This document shows, in pieces, positions 33,627-54,044 of a DNA stretch of 64,000 bases. Source of the DNA: Psococerastis gibbosa (lineage: Eukaryota > Arthropoda > Insecta > Psocodea > Psocidae). Location of the stretch: positions 6,014,001-6,078,000 of the forward strand of contig OZ020489.1 in the NCBI GenBank assembly GCA_963971405.1, written 5' to 3'. A model generated the notes under the pieces. That model saw only the letters and a list, made by a program, of their open reading frames with translations. It did not search any database and was not told where the DNA came from. The translations under genes were made by a program, and so were the position numbers. Each line of letters starts with the position of its first letter. Positions within the stretch are counted from its first letter, which is position 1.

Positions 33627-36600
33627 ATGGCGGCGTTTGAGGAAATGGCCGTTTTGCCAGAGATAGCTAAAGCGGTCGACGAGATGGAATGGACATTGCC
33701 GACAGACGTACAGGCTGAAGCAATCCCACTAATTCTGGGTGGAGGTGATGTGCTGATGGCTGCAGAGACAGGCAGTGGTAAGACGGGAGCATTCTGCTTG
33801 CCAATATTACAGATAGTCCAAGAAACATTGCTGGAACTAGCACAGGGAAAGGCATCAAAAGTGGCCGTCGCTGTGTCAGACAAGTGGGCGATGAGCTTCT
33901 TCGACAGAGGCTCTGCTTTAGCTGTTACGCCAGATGGTCTGAGATGTCAGTCAAGAGAGTTCAAAGATTGGCACGGATGTCGAGCGACAAAAGGATTGAA
34001 AGGAAAGGGAAAATTCTATTTTGAAGCTCTGGTTACCGATGAGGGTCTTTGCCGAGTGGGATGGTCAACATCCCAAGCTGTGTTAGATTTAGGGACAGAT
34101 AAGTATGGGTTTGGATTTGGTGGAACCGGGAAAAAATCGAATAACCGGCAATTTGATGACTATGGGGAGCCATTTGGAAAAGCAGACGTCATCGGGTGCT
34201 TTCTCAATTTGGATACAATGGAAATTAAATTTAACAAGAATGGAAATGAACTTGGTGTAGCGTTTAGAATCCCGGGTGCTTTAAAAGATGCTGCGTTTTT
34301 CCCGTCCGTTGTTCTAAAGAATGCTGAAATGCAGTTCAATTTTGGGGCTGAGCCATTTAAATACCCCCCAAGCGGTGGATTCGTGGCGGTTGCTGATACA
34401 AAGGAGGGAAGTTTTGTAGATAATCCTGTGGGGTCCGGTGGAGCTACTACAGTTGCCAAGAAAGTCAACAATGCGCCGCAAGCAATAATAATCGAGCCAT
34501 CGAGGGAGCTGGCAGAACAGACGTATAATCAACTGGAGAAATTTAAGAAGTATCTGCCGTCTGCGGTTTCTGTGCTGCTAGTTATCGGAGGTGAGTAATG
34601 ATTTAGGTTTTTTAACGTAGAAGACGTAAAGGCTCTACCTTATGTACTATCTACGCGAGACGCTGACAATCGAACACATGCGCTATTTTGCACACACTGA
34701 CTGTATCAGTTTCCTTGCAGCAGGCACCGCTGAATGGAGGGAGTCAAAAGCCCAGCTGCTGACGCTTGGCGTAAGTTCATAATAAAGGTGCAGATTGTTA
34801 CACTGAACTAATAATTCTTAATAAAACAGCGAGCAGTAAATAGGGTAAGATCATGGAATAAATATTTACTTTTGGGTAAGATAGGGTCGAGGTCTGAGGT
34901 TTGAACTGAATTTATTCTGATTGTGAAAATGTCCATTGCCTGTAATGTTACCGTTGTTTCTCTTGCATTGATTCCAGGGGTGCCAATTAAGGACCAGATT
35001 GCCGCACTTAACGCTGGCGTAGACGTCGTCGTTGGTACACCTGGCCGACTAGAAGAACTGATAAACGTGGGCCACCTGTCCCTCACCCAAGTCCGCTTCT
35101 TCGTCTTGGACGAGGCTGATGGGCTGCTCAAAGCAGGTTACTCACAGCTCATCGACCGCCTTCACGCGCAGATGCCGAAATTGACTTCAGACGGACGTCG
35201 GCTGCAGATGGTCGTCTGCTCAGCCACTCTCCACGATTTCGAGGTGAAAAAGTTGGCGGAGAGTAAGATGCACTTCCCGACATGGGTTGATCTGAAGGGG
35301 GAGGATGCCGTGCCGGAGACTGTGCACCACGTTGTTGTTATGGTGGACCCGCAGAAAGACAGGTATGCCTTATGAAGAGTTGTAGAATATTACAGTATGT
35401 ATTGGACAACCTTTCTATGGAAACTCATAGAGCTCTACTCTAGAATAAGGACTGCGCCCAACCAATCAAAACATTGGGATTTACCGTCCTTAGTCTACGA
35501 ATTTCTATGGGAAAATTGCCGATTGCAAAAGGTTTCACGGCCTGGATCCGACGACCGGCCGGGGACAGGCTGTGGTCGAACTGAAAACATTCTTCCAAAC
35601 GTTTCAGCAACAACTGCGTTCGACTTGCCTCACTCTTTCGCTGGACGATTAGAGCGGCTCGATAAAGAAGAGTGCACTCCTTTCAGGAAACATAAATAGG
35701 GCATTTCCTAAAAAATTGAGTGTACACGCAGGGCAGGCCGAAAACGATTACTGTAGTCTTAAGACAACCGGAAGGGGAAACCTTGCAGGTGTAAAATATT
35801 TCACAGGAAATATCGATCGTAAAGCTAGAAAAATGCCATCTCCTTTTGAAGCAATGTTCCTCTACATTTTGTTGCCGTCATTAACACTGATCGGCCCTTA
35901 AAACACTTTTATGCTTTGCAGAAGCTGGGAAACACTTACGCGGCACATCGAGACGGACGGAGTTCACGGGAAAGACCGTGGCGGCACCGCTGAGTCGCTC
36001 TCCGAGGCGGTCAAGGTCCTCAAAGGCGAGTATTGCCTGCGCGCCATCAACCACCACAAAATGGAGCGATGTCTCATCTTCTGCCGCACCAAATTGGATT
36101 GTGACAATATGGAGCGGTACCTGCGTCAGGCGAAAGTATCGTGTGTCTGTCTGCATGCGGACCGAAAGCCGGCTGAGCGAAAGAGCAATCTGGAGGCTTT
36201 CAAGAAGGGAGAGGTGTGTATTATTTTATTAGTTAATATAGTATATATATATATATATAGTAATAATAGCTATTCGTGTCCTATGCTCCGAACTAGAAGA
36301 TATTGTAAGAACGAAAGTAGAGGACGCCCCCGGCACCCAGTGCATATACAGTTGGTTGGGCGCAACCGCTTGAGGTCCAGAAAGACGGACCATACGGGTG
36401 GACTGATCAGCCAGTCGCAACCGTATCCATAAGGAATTTCCCTGTAGAGTGTAGATCATTGCTCTAGATTTGACTCAGTTAGAAAAAAATGAGGGTTAGA
36501 ACTTTATTCGAGGGAGCAATTCAATTGTAGTCTGTACAATTAGTTAGATGCTGCATGTTAAAATGTTAATCGCGTATTTATCAACACAATTTATTTTCGT

Positions 36601-37998
36601 ATGCGGGAAATTTTGGAGTGAATATAGTATTAGGCTGTCGTGGTATGAATTTGAGATTACAAGATACAATATTTAGGGGGTTTGAAAATTAGGGATGTTT
36701 AAGTACCTGAGTACTATCCAAGTCTGTGCCACTGCTGTTATTCATCTTTTCTACTTTCTGTTCCAGGTACGGTGTCTGATATGTACAGACGTGGCAGCGC
36801 GTGGCATCGATGTCTCCGGCCTGCCATACACGATCAACGTGACACTGCCGGACGAGAAGAGTAACTACGTGCACAGAATAGGTCGGGTGGGCCGTGCCGA
36901 GCGGATGGGGCTCGCAATATCGCTTGTCAGCTCAGTCCCAGAGAAGGTCTGGTACCACGGCCAATGGTGCAAGTCACGTGGCCAGAACTGCTTCAATACC
37001 AACCTAACGGACGTCAAAGGATGTTGCATGTGGTATAATGAACCTAGGTCAGTAGCAGTTGAGTTTGTTTCTGGATGTGCTAGGCACAGCCTGAGGAGGT
37101 TTGCTTGTCGTGACCCGACCGTGGCACGTGGCACCACGCCCAGAACAGTTTCAATACAAAATTAGCAAGCTAACGGACGTGAAGGGTTGCTGATGCACCG
37201 GTGTAAGTTGCAGTGTGAGCGGCCCGTAATAGTCTAGTTGGTAAGGCGGGGTTTCCACATACGTCAATCGTCAATGAGAAATATGAAATTGACGTTTTAG
37301 CAGACATTAAAGACATACTAAAAATTCTGCTACCACGTCAAAAGCATATTTCTCATTGACCATTGACGTATGTGGAAACCCCGCCTAAAGAACTGGGCTG
37401 TGAAGGGGATGTCGACGTAAAACGAAAAATTTCCGCCAAAAATATTTTTTTTTAAATTTCTCTTATGACCAGCTATTGAGAAAGTGGCAGGTGAGCCCAC
37501 ACATTTTTGGCGGGAGAGAATAATGATCCAGTGTGCGGAATTTACTGCGCCTGAATTCTTCTATCTGCCCTGCTTGTTGAATTGTTCAAATGGCTAGGCG
37601 CGATCTATTCCATTTCCATTATTGTTGGTAGAGCACTCCCCTTGATGCCGCTGTTATCCACCCTCTTTATGTGCATAAACAATTTTTTCTCTCCAACCTA
37701 TTACCTCCACAAAGGTTCTCCGAACTCTCTTCTAACCACTTCTAACAACACAAATTTCAGGTACTTGGGTGATATTGAGGATCATCTTAACGTGACAATA
37801 GAACAAGTGGGACCAGACTTGAAGGTGCCTGTGAATGAGTTCGACGGGAAAGTCGTGTACGGAGAGAGACGGAAGGCGGTCGGGTCCGGCTATCAGGACC
37901 ATGTAGCGCAGCTGGCCCCGGCAGTCCAACAATTGGGCCGATTGGAGAACCAGGCACAGTCTATGTACCTGAGACGGCATTTCCTTGCCAAAGCGTAG
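33627..37998 (+). CDS. DDX1: ATP-dependent RNA helicase DDX1
   Basis: DEAD-box helicase with a SPRY domain inserted between motifs I and Ia, an arrangement diagnostic of DDX1 (RNA unwinding, tRNA-ligase complex, RNA 3' processing and repair in nucleus and cytoplasm). Five exons: 33627-34590, 34978-35362, 35922-36213, 36767-37047 and 37761-37998. Phases agree and give 719 aa (human 740). Motifs in order: [10 protein letters not shown] (Q region), AETGSGKT at residues 46-53, the SPRY segment ([31 protein letters not shown]), [19 protein letters not shown] at about 365-369, [27 protein letters not shown] and HRIGRVGR. The first exon is unusually long, carrying motif I, all of SPRY and motif Ia. 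The human loop between KGEY and SCVCLH is shorter here. Intron 1 holds a 50-nt exon-like sequence. Intron 4 holds a decayed copy of part of exon 4 and a MITE. The convergent neighbour is METAP2. Confidence 0.95.
34721..34770 (+). other. Candidate cryptic/poison exon in DDX1 intron 1
   Basis: A 50-nt stretch preceded by TTCCTTGCAG and followed by GTAAGT. If spliced between exons 1 and 2 it reads [16 protein letters not shown] and then shifts the frame, reaching TAG in exon 2 after 14 codons. Such a cassette would make transcripts prone to nonsense-mediated decay. The splice signals are good but conservation is unknown. Confidence 0.3.
37121..37194 (+). pseudogene. Decayed partial duplicate of DDX1 exon 4
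   Basis: CCAGAACAGTTTCAATAC...CTAACGGACGTGAAGGGTTG repeats, with a few changes and a small insertion, the exon 4 bases around 36980-37024 (CCAGAACTGCTTCAATACCA...CTAACGGACGTCAAAGGATG). It lies about 75 bp past the true exon end, inside intron 4. Frame broken. Confidence 0.75.
37245..37385. mobile_element. PIF/Harbinger-type MITE in DDX1 intron 4
   Basis: 141-bp near-perfect palindrome starting GGCGGGGTTTCCACATACGT, flanked by TAA on both sides (37242-37244 and 37386-37388). The terminal motif differs from the 13694 family, but the inner ACGT(C/G)-type blocks and insertion preference agree. It interrupts a tRNA-like D-arm string. Confidence 0.85.
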
Positions 37999-38113
37999 GA
38001 TTTGGTGGCTGCTTAATCGCTAGTTATTAAGTTAGCAGACTGATAATTGTTGAGGAAAAAATATGTATAGTGATTTGTGATGTTTAACTTATCCAACAAT
38101 ACCTTAATATTGC

Positions 38114-38119
38114 AATAAA
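38114..38119 (+). terminator. DDX1 polyadenylation signal
   Basis: AATAAA lies 116 bp after the DDX1 stop codon, in the right place for the 3' end signal. Confidence 0.7.
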
Positions 38120-39948
38120 AACCAATTTGAAGCGTTCTCATAGGTTTTCTAAATATTCCTTTTGGGATAAGTAGTGTAGGCATTTAAAGCCTTTATCGGC
38201 CTAGGTACGCACTATTAAGTATTTCTAAAAGTATATCTTTACTTCACGGCCTTCTCCACCTCGCTGTGATTGGCGCGGCGTATTCAGTCATACTTATCTC
38301 ATAGAGAGAGGGCACCGTATCACTTTCGTATATAATCCAACGCTCTGATTGGTGGGGTGTATTTGTTAAGTAAAGTATAGGAATGCAATGCGCCAATCAG
38401 AGGAGGGCATTTTGCCAATTGGGGAGCAAATAAATAACTAAGAAATGAAAGTCAGTATATATTTGACGAAGGGAATACAATGCGACAATGCATGTGATAT
38501 TAGTCAATAATTAATAGTCAAGTAACAATTTTATAAGGGCCCCTCCGAAATAAATTCTTATAATTCTTCATATAAAGCTATGATAACTGATTGTTTCCAA
38601 ATCGAGACACCGCAGTTAATCGTAGCTATAATAATAATAATAATAATTTATAATGAAGGGCTTTTTTTTTACCTAGACCGACTTATAGTGGCCATTGGTT
38701 CTTGCATAATGCCAACGACCCCATAGGCCTAGTTGATGTTGTTTCCGTATACATTTCTAGCCATCGGCAAGCTGGTGCATGTTATCGATGTCAACCTACA
38801 CCGGCTACTAGCGATAATGGAGACAAGCCTAAGCATGAGTACGAGTTTAATCGCAACCATAATGAATGCGATCAAGGCCATAACTGTAGTGTCGTCAACA
38901 CGGAACCAGTCAGTTAACTTAAAGCCGCCTATTTCGGACGGGCCCCAAACAAGGCAACTAGTTATTTATCCAAAGGGGAAACATAACTTTAGTATTTCAA
39001 CCTGTGTTTACGCAGAGCAAATATTTCTTCTTACGATCGCGATCTTAAAAAATCCTGGAATGGGTTAATGGGCCTGTTCCGTATAGGAAATGCTTGCGGG
39101 CAACCAGTCAGAAAATTGAAAGTATGGATGTCACGTGATCTCTCAACGGCTGCATGTAGAGGCATTTTGGATATCTATGCACTGCTGTACAAGTGCCAAC
39201 AAGGGTAACTTTTTTCATTGTGAGTTTTTTTTTTAAATCATTGGATTGTGACATCTATTAAGTGAGCATCACATCTCACATGGCTTTTTGAAGATAATGC
39301 CACGTATTAATGGGTTGTGGTATTTAGACAGCCCAGTCACGGTTTCATCCATGTCAATTTGTCTAATGCCACATATTTTTTGGCCGTTATTGGCCTTAGT
39401 TAGCATATGGGTTCCCGTAGCCTATTCTATTATCTTTGCTGAAAGCATTTTATCCAAGTTGGCACTCGCACGGCAGTATAATTAGGCCATTGTTTATACT
39501 GAATATATAGACAATTCTCTTACTTTTTCTTCTTTCTGCATGTACTGAAGAGTCATTGTCGTCTACCGTACAAGCTAGTCAATAGGGACGCATGGGTGAA
39601 TCCGGACAAAACTTCATTGAAAGATATGAGGGCAAAATATAAATTTTCATAGCGCAACTAAAACGAAGGAAACTAAAGCGAACCTTAAAAGTCATAGTCA
39701 CGCTTGTATGAGAACTGTATTTTGGCCTGAAATCTCAGTCTCGATTAGCCCATCCGTCCCTATTCACCCATTTTTACGGTATTAAAAACTTTGCGATTCT
39801 GTTTCCATCTCTCGCATAAACGCTGTCTCCCCTAAAAATTTGAGTTACAATAGAAAGATGCATGCGTTGTGAGAAGTCGACCATTTTCAGTCTAGCTAGG
39901 CTTTAGGAGTTGACGCTACATTTCTGCTTCCGTCAATCAATCCATTAA
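38120..39948. other. Convergent intergenic region DDX1 / METAP2
   Basis: No gene supported. (AAT)n microsatellite near 38627-38646. Several AT-rich stretches. The METAP2 3' UTR must lie at the right side, on the minus strand. Confidence 0.4.
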
Positions 39949-48886
<8,938 letters not shown>

Positions 48887-49376
48887 GTTTGATTTGAACT
48901 GGTGCCATTGATGTCGCCGGTTTGGTTATCGACATTTTTGAAATTGTCGCAAAAATTATAATAGCGGGAAAATGTTATAACTTTTCATAATGTTTATGTT
49001 AGACTTATCTACGCCCAGTGTACAAAGATGGTTTAATTTAGCCGAAATAAATTACAGGAAATGGAAAATGCCACACTTCCAACCCTATCTCGGCGATACC
49101 GGACCAGTTCGGGTTTAGTAATATTTTTACAAATTAATACCTTTTTAGGTGTTAATATTACGCCTAGTTGAGAAATGTTTAATAATTAGCATAACAGCAT
49201 CTAATAATTAATCTAAAGGGCAGAATCGGAGTTTGCGGAGCATAGGTATAAGAAGGAGGAAAGGATTGAACAACTCGCCAGAGCCCGAATTTTTTGTATA
49301 GGCACCAAGATTTAAGTAGTTTCAAAAAGGTAAAAAATACCTAATTAATGATAAAGCAGTTTATTAATATCGCTTT
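48887..49376. promoter_or_regulatory. METAP2 upstream region
   Basis: The METAP2 start codon is at 48886 on the minus strand (GCCGCC lies just inside the coding sequence). I see no TATA box. The rest is AT-rich with no other gene. Confidence 0.35.
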
Positions 49377-49741
49377 TTAATATAACTGCATCCTCCTCGA
49401 TACTTTGGCAAACTCGTCAATTATTTCATCGCTCTCAATTTTGACGGTTATTTCGCGATGAATGGCCATGAGGGCTAGTCCAGTCAACCTCTCCTCTCCG
49501 ATCGAATTTCGAATATAAGATTTAATCATTCGTAAATTAGAAAAAGTCCTTTCGACTGAAGCCGTGGTCGCGGGAAGAACTGACAAAATTTCCAAAAGGA
49601 TTGCTATATTCGGGAATCTTGCAATACTGCAATTGGACAATCCTTCTAAGGCTACTTTCGGTACACTGTCTTCGTCTTGTTGGTGCCATTTTTTCTTCCA
49701 TAAGGACCATTCGGCCTTAAGGATTTCTTTTAATTTTTATT
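49377..49741 (-). pseudogene. hAT transposase C-terminal remnant (hATC dimerisation domain)
   Basis: About 120 codons on the minus strand: LKEILKAEWSLWKKKWHQQ, then RFPNIAILLEILSVLPATTA and SVERTFSNLRMIKSYIRNS, EERLTGLALMAIHR, ending DEFAKVSRRMQLY and stop. The LPxTxAxxERxFSxLxxIKxxxRxxxxxxRLxxLxL pattern is the hATC domain of hAT transposases (ZMYM-like group). The N-terminal part and catalytic core are missing, so it is dead. Confidence 0.85.
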
Positions 49742-49784
49742 AAGGCTATTGCTCATTTGCATAACGTTTCCCAAAATTTCGGGG

Positions 49785-49833
49785 GGGGGGGGGGCAGGGC
49801 CCACCCGGCCCCCCCCTAAATACGCCCCTGTCT
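49785..49833. mobile_element. hAT-type terminus (right end)
   Basis: Poly(G)/poly(C) sequence ending CCTAAATACGCCCCTG, the complement of CAGGGGCGTATTTAGG, which resembles the ends at 17249-17771. It lies just beyond the transposase remnant and may be the end of the same element. No left end found. Confidence 0.5.
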
Positions 49834-50336
49834 CTTAGAGAAAGCTTTCTACACTGTCACTGAGGCACTAGCACAATGACAGAACTACCTGATTTTGACG
49901 ATACTCTGACGATTTTATTTTACACTTTACATGTATTCTATAATTTAAAGGAAATATATATAGTATTGTGAACTCAGTAAAGGCCGAAAATTGTTCCCTT
50001 TATGTCGAGTCTCGAACCTCGACCTTCCGTTTCACAGTCTATCTCTCTACTAACTGGACTATGCCTGACCAATAACAATGGGCGGCTTAATAATTTTTCC
50101 GTTTATAAACGGAAGATATGTGAAATTGTATAATACTGTCATTATAACATTATACAACACCCACCTGAATCATCCTACGCAGCTAGGACAATAAGATCGA
50201 TCTTATCTTGCGGGTTAAACAAGTTGGTAAACAAGAGTTGTCATACAGCCCAAGGGAATTCTATATCCCGCCAATAAAATTTTATGATAGTCAAATCGCT
50301 TACTCATAGCCCCAATTATCCCGCATCAATTGCTAA
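49834..50336. other. Intergenic, nothing recognised
   Basis: No gene. Positions 49990-50100 (CGAGTCTCGAACCTCGACCT ... ACTAACTGGACTATGCCTG) look like a worn tRNA-derived sequence on the minus strand. Confidence 0.35.
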
Positions 50337-50439
50337 GGGCGTGTATTCTACTAGTCAATATTCCGTCATTTGTGATTTAAAAAATCTCAACTTTTTTTAA
50401 TCACAAATGACGGAATATTGACAATGTGGCAAACACGCC
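50337..50439. mobile_element. Short MITE (PIF/Harbinger-like)
   Basis: Inverted repeats GGGCGTGT...CAATATTCCGTCATTTGTGA and the complement ending ACACGCC, with T-rich loop. Flanked by TAA and TTA. Confidence 0.65.
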
Positions 50440-50971
50440 TTAAGTAATGTATAGAGCTTCTGCTTCGGCGTTTCTGGTTAAGCCTCAGTGTTCAAAATGT
50501 TTTGTAAACAAGATATTATCGTAATTTTTGGACGAAATTAATTAATTACTCGTTCCACAGCCACAAAGATATAAAAGGGAACAGATGAAAAAATCTTAAA
50601 AAATATGAACTTTCTGTGAAAGCTGTCCATTTCCCCTACAGATTTAAAACTGTTCTACAAAATGTGTTGAGGCTCTATCCCATTTTTCTAAGGTAATAAT
50701 ATTTCAGCTCAGAAAATATAAACTTCCTGCAATAACTTGTATTTTTCTTAGTTTTTTTATCTGTTCACTTTGTTATCTTTGTACGTGTGGAACGAGCATT
50801 AAATTAGTTTCGTCAAAAAATCAGCAAAATGTCTTGTTTACAAAACATTTTGAACACTCAGGCTTAAGTTTGATTTTTTACACCCGTAAAGTTTTTCTCC
50901 TCTAATTATCTCTTATGGTATATTCTTTAGATGCATTGACGGAGCCAAATTGGCTACTCGATTTTTATCTT
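50440..50971. other. Intergenic, nested inverted repeat, no gene
   Basis: TAAGCCTCAGTGTTCAAAATGTTTTGTAAACAAG near 50480 and CTTGTTTACAAAACATTTTG near 50835 are inverted copies about 350 bp apart, so this may be one longer inverted-repeat transposon (about 50478-50872). Interior is AT-rich. Confidence 0.5.
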
Positions 50972-51130
50972 CTTCTTCTTCGGCGCTATACTTAAAGGGG
51001 TGAGATCTGGCCTCTCGTACCACCTCACTCCAAACATCCCCGTTCTTAGTTTTCCTCTGCTAAGCCGGTACCAACATTTTACGCGGGTCACTTTCCAGTT
51101 CACCTCTCTCAAGCAGTTGCCAGTTGGGAG
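50972..51130 (-). mobile_element. RTE-like ORF2 3' end
   Basis: The minus strand ends VVREARSHPFKYSAEEEE-type codons, i.e. GAGGCCAGATCTCACCCC ... TATAGCGCCGAAGAAGAAG, the terminal sequence shared with 40464-40830 and 53575-53815. Confidence 0.6.
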
Positions 51131-51600
51131 GATGAATTAGAAACTGAACTCTGCGAGTTCGGAGTTCGTAGATGTTGGAGCGCCGTGCAAAACCGATATG
51201 AGAGGAGAGTTGCCGAACAGTGTAAAACTCACCAAGGGCTGTAGAGGCGGAAGATGAAGATGAAAGGAGCCGAAAATGATGATCAACTCTTCAGTCTTCC
51301 ATCGCTGTTCCGAGAACGTGTTATATAGGTACATCAAATGTAGAAGAACATTTCATCTAACGTATATAACCTATATCTATCTATTATCTATCTTTGGTGA
51401 ATTCGAGATCGGGTCAAAGATCAAAGAGGAACTCTTATATTGGATCATATTATAACCGGTCGACTTATATTTTTATCATCGTACAGACATCATGCAAGTC
51501 ATTGCGTGAGCATGATCGATGATCATACACATAAATGATATATCATACACGATACCATAATTTTGTCAATAAGATAGTATAATATGTGGGAATGATAACC
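51131..51600. other. Intergenic, nothing recognised
   Basis: No gene or clear repeat. Confidence 0.35.
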
Positions 51601-51608
51601 GTATAGAG

Positions 51609-51777
51609 CAGGGGTTCCAAAACCTTTTTGTCCGTGGACCACTAGATTATAATCATTTTCCGTGGACCACCATGGCTGTGAAATTTTACTTCTAATTTCC
51701 AATAACTCAGCAATTTTATTCTCTTATTTCTTACTTTGTTCCGTGGTGGTCCATGGACCACAGTTTGGGAACCCCTG
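51609..51777. mobile_element. hAT-type MITE with perfect 8-bp duplication
   Basis: Inverted ends CAGGGGTTCCAAAACC and AGTTTGGGAACCCCTG. Flanked by GTATAGAG at 51601-51608 and 51778-51785. The inner GTCCGTGGACCACTAG and GTGGTCCATGGACCAC blocks match the older copy at 13224-13532. Confidence 0.9.
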
Positions 51778-51838
51778 GTATAGAGTATAGACTATTGAAA
51801 ATTTTCGTTTCATTTTGTCTTTGTTTGTATTCTGTTTA

Positions 51839-52218
51839 GGTGCCCATTCCACCGACCAGCTAGGGCTATTTACAAAAACGGTGACGTGGTAGCAGACATT
51901 CAAGACTTAGGTCGCGTTTCCATCGACGTCGCATTGCAGAATGCAAATGACATTAACGGAAATTAGAATTTTTCTTTTTATAGAAATCTATTAAAATGTT
52001 TGTACTAAACATATCCCATGACGCCATTTTTTAATTTTAGTTTGTTTGTGATTTTACTGCATGATCATTGATCAATTTTAACTATGGCATAGAGGAAAAT
52101 AAACATTTCCGTCAATTCTGCAATGCGAGGTCGGTGGAAACCCCGCCTAAGTCTTGAATGTCTGCTATCACGTCACTGTTTTTGTAAATAGCCCTAGTCG
52201 GTCGATGGAATGGGCGCC
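51839..52218. mobile_element. PIF/Harbinger-type MITE
   Basis: 380 bp, ends GGTGCCCATTCCACCGACCA and the complement, flanked by TTA (51836-51838 and 52219-52221). Over 90% similar to 13694-14077 by eye across the whole length. Confidence 0.9.
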
Positions 52219-52771
52219 TTATAACTTGATTGCAGTTGTCATATAAATCTATGGCCTGCAGGATGTTTTGTCTTTATAATTGAATGGTTACTACTATACA
52301 TCTACTGTATACTTTACGGTACCTAATTTAGTAAAACAAAATTTCACCATGAAGGAATTTAAATTGAACTGCTCAAATTCTCTGTATAAGATTTGCCTTT
52401 TACAGGTCTTTTAGGTCGGTTTGCAAATAAATGGTTATTTATTTATTTATGAGTGATACCTTGGACTGAATCAGGGGTGAGGCCCCTCCCCCTTTTTTTA
52501 ACCTTTCAAATTGTTTCATTAGACACATAATTTAAAAGAGTTTGGGAACTTGATGACACCATACAATCATGATCGTAGAGCCGCCGAAAAATGTCTGTTT
52601 AATTGATAAACATGTTCCTGTACATTTCAATACATGACATGACTATTTACTGTAGAATATGATTATAACACTAGTTGGCCACAGGTCTTGAACTCATTTA
52701 TCGGGGCTTTCCCACCAATAGTTTTTTGCACAAATCCAATTAAATAATTGTGGCCAATCTATGTGTTAGAT

Positions 52772-52815
<44 letters not shown>

Positions 52816-52962
52816 AAAGGTCCTTATTTTACATATGGGCTAATTTTCGGCCCACTCTTATTACAACTAACCCATATATGCTAACATGCTCAGCAAATTT
52901 CTTCTGTTTATTCTGATATTTTTACAGCTCTATGATGAATATTTCATGAGATAGTATGAGTA
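52219..52962. other. Intergenic; (GAAA)n microsatellite
   Basis: A (GAAA)n tract of about 50 bp lies near 52768-52817, preceding a sequence resembling the SINE-A tail (GTCCTTATTTTACATATG). Otherwise nothing recognised. Confidence 0.5.
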
Positions 52963-53090
52963 GTGGGACGGACTTTCAGCCGAAAGGTTGCTGTTGGTAT
53001 CAAACTGCCTGCAATTTCTGGCCGTGCTTTGGAGGTAAAGCAGGCGGTCCCGGGGCATCCCAGTTGAGTGTAACTGTGTAAACAATTGAT
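52963..53090 (+). repeat. SINE-A, diverged copy
   Basis: GCCGAAAGGTTGCTGTTGG, GGCCGTGCTTTGGAGGTAAA and GCAGGCGGTCCCGGGGCATC follow SINE-A order. B box degraded. Confidence 0.65.
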
Positions 53091-53125
53091 ATTAGGGCTG
53101 TTTTGTTCTTAAGACCCATTCCTAT

Positions 53126-53383
53126 GGCGGCAATTCCACCGTCGATTTTACTTCATTTGTGATTTGAGATTTTTTGTTTGTTTTGTTTTAAGGAGACTAT
53201 ATTATGTAGATACTTATCTATTATAAATTATGTTATAATATGGTAGAGACTTATTAATGATGTCTGCAACAATCTTAAAACTAAATTTATAATAGATAAG
53301 CTAAGTATCTTCATAATAGTCTCCTTACAACAAAACAAACAAAAAATCACAAATGAAGTAAAATCGCCGGTGGAATTCCCGCC
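53126..53383. mobile_element. PIF/Harbinger-like MITE, subfamily 2
   Basis: 258 bp, ends GGCGGCAATTCCACCG and the complement CGGTGGAATTCCCGCC, then CGATTTTACTTCATTTGTGA. Flanked by TAT on both sides. Inner TAAGGAGACTAT block is shared with 61218-61495. Confidence 0.85.
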
Positions 53384-53574
53384 TATAGGGGTTCTGGACC
53401 AATCACCCGCCCAAAGAATGAGCAGTCAGCACTGGTCATAGGCGTTAGGTTAGGTTTCGAGGGAGAATACTTGCATAGTGTTACAAATTTGAAAAAAAAA
53501 AAAAAAATAATAAAGTTCACATTTGTAATTTTCTACTAAATGGACCAATCCTGACCTGTGAAATCAGGGCCTGC

Positions 53575-53815
53575 TTAAGACAAAAGCTACAGAGGCTGTA
53601 TATGCTGACGATAAGGCAGCAAGGGCAGCCTTACACAAGGTGCCCCAAGGGAGACCACGTTTGCGATGGCTGGACGACGTCGAGGTGGATCTGGAGATCC
53701 TTGGCGTCGATGACTGGCGAAGGAGAACGCAGGACCGCGCAGGCTGACGCGATGTGGCAGAGCAGGCCACGGCCCTTCACGGGCCGTAGCGCCAAGGAGA
53801 AGTAGTATTACTACA
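53575..53815 (+). mobile_element. RTE-like ORF2 3' end
   Basis: In frame: KTKATEAVYADDKAARAALH, QGRPRLRWLDDVEVDLEILG, VDDWRRRTQDRAG, then after one frameshift VAEQARPFTG and a stop within CGTAGCGCCAAGGAGAAGTAG. It is the clearest copy of the family's extreme 3' terminus. Confidence 0.75.
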
Positions 53816-54044
53816 TTTTAAAAATTAAAACGCAAACTTCATGAATCTATTTCATTGGTTAATTGGGTGAGGCACTCCCATATTTGCTATATTATAGCGA
53901 GCCGCCATTGGTTACAACAGCAATCACAACAGTTTCAATACGGTAGGCCATAATAAATTAATACCAGCCATAAATTAAACGGTCTCAATATTATCTATTA
54001 CGGTACACCGGAATTCGTGAAGAACTTTATTACCCATTGAGTAG

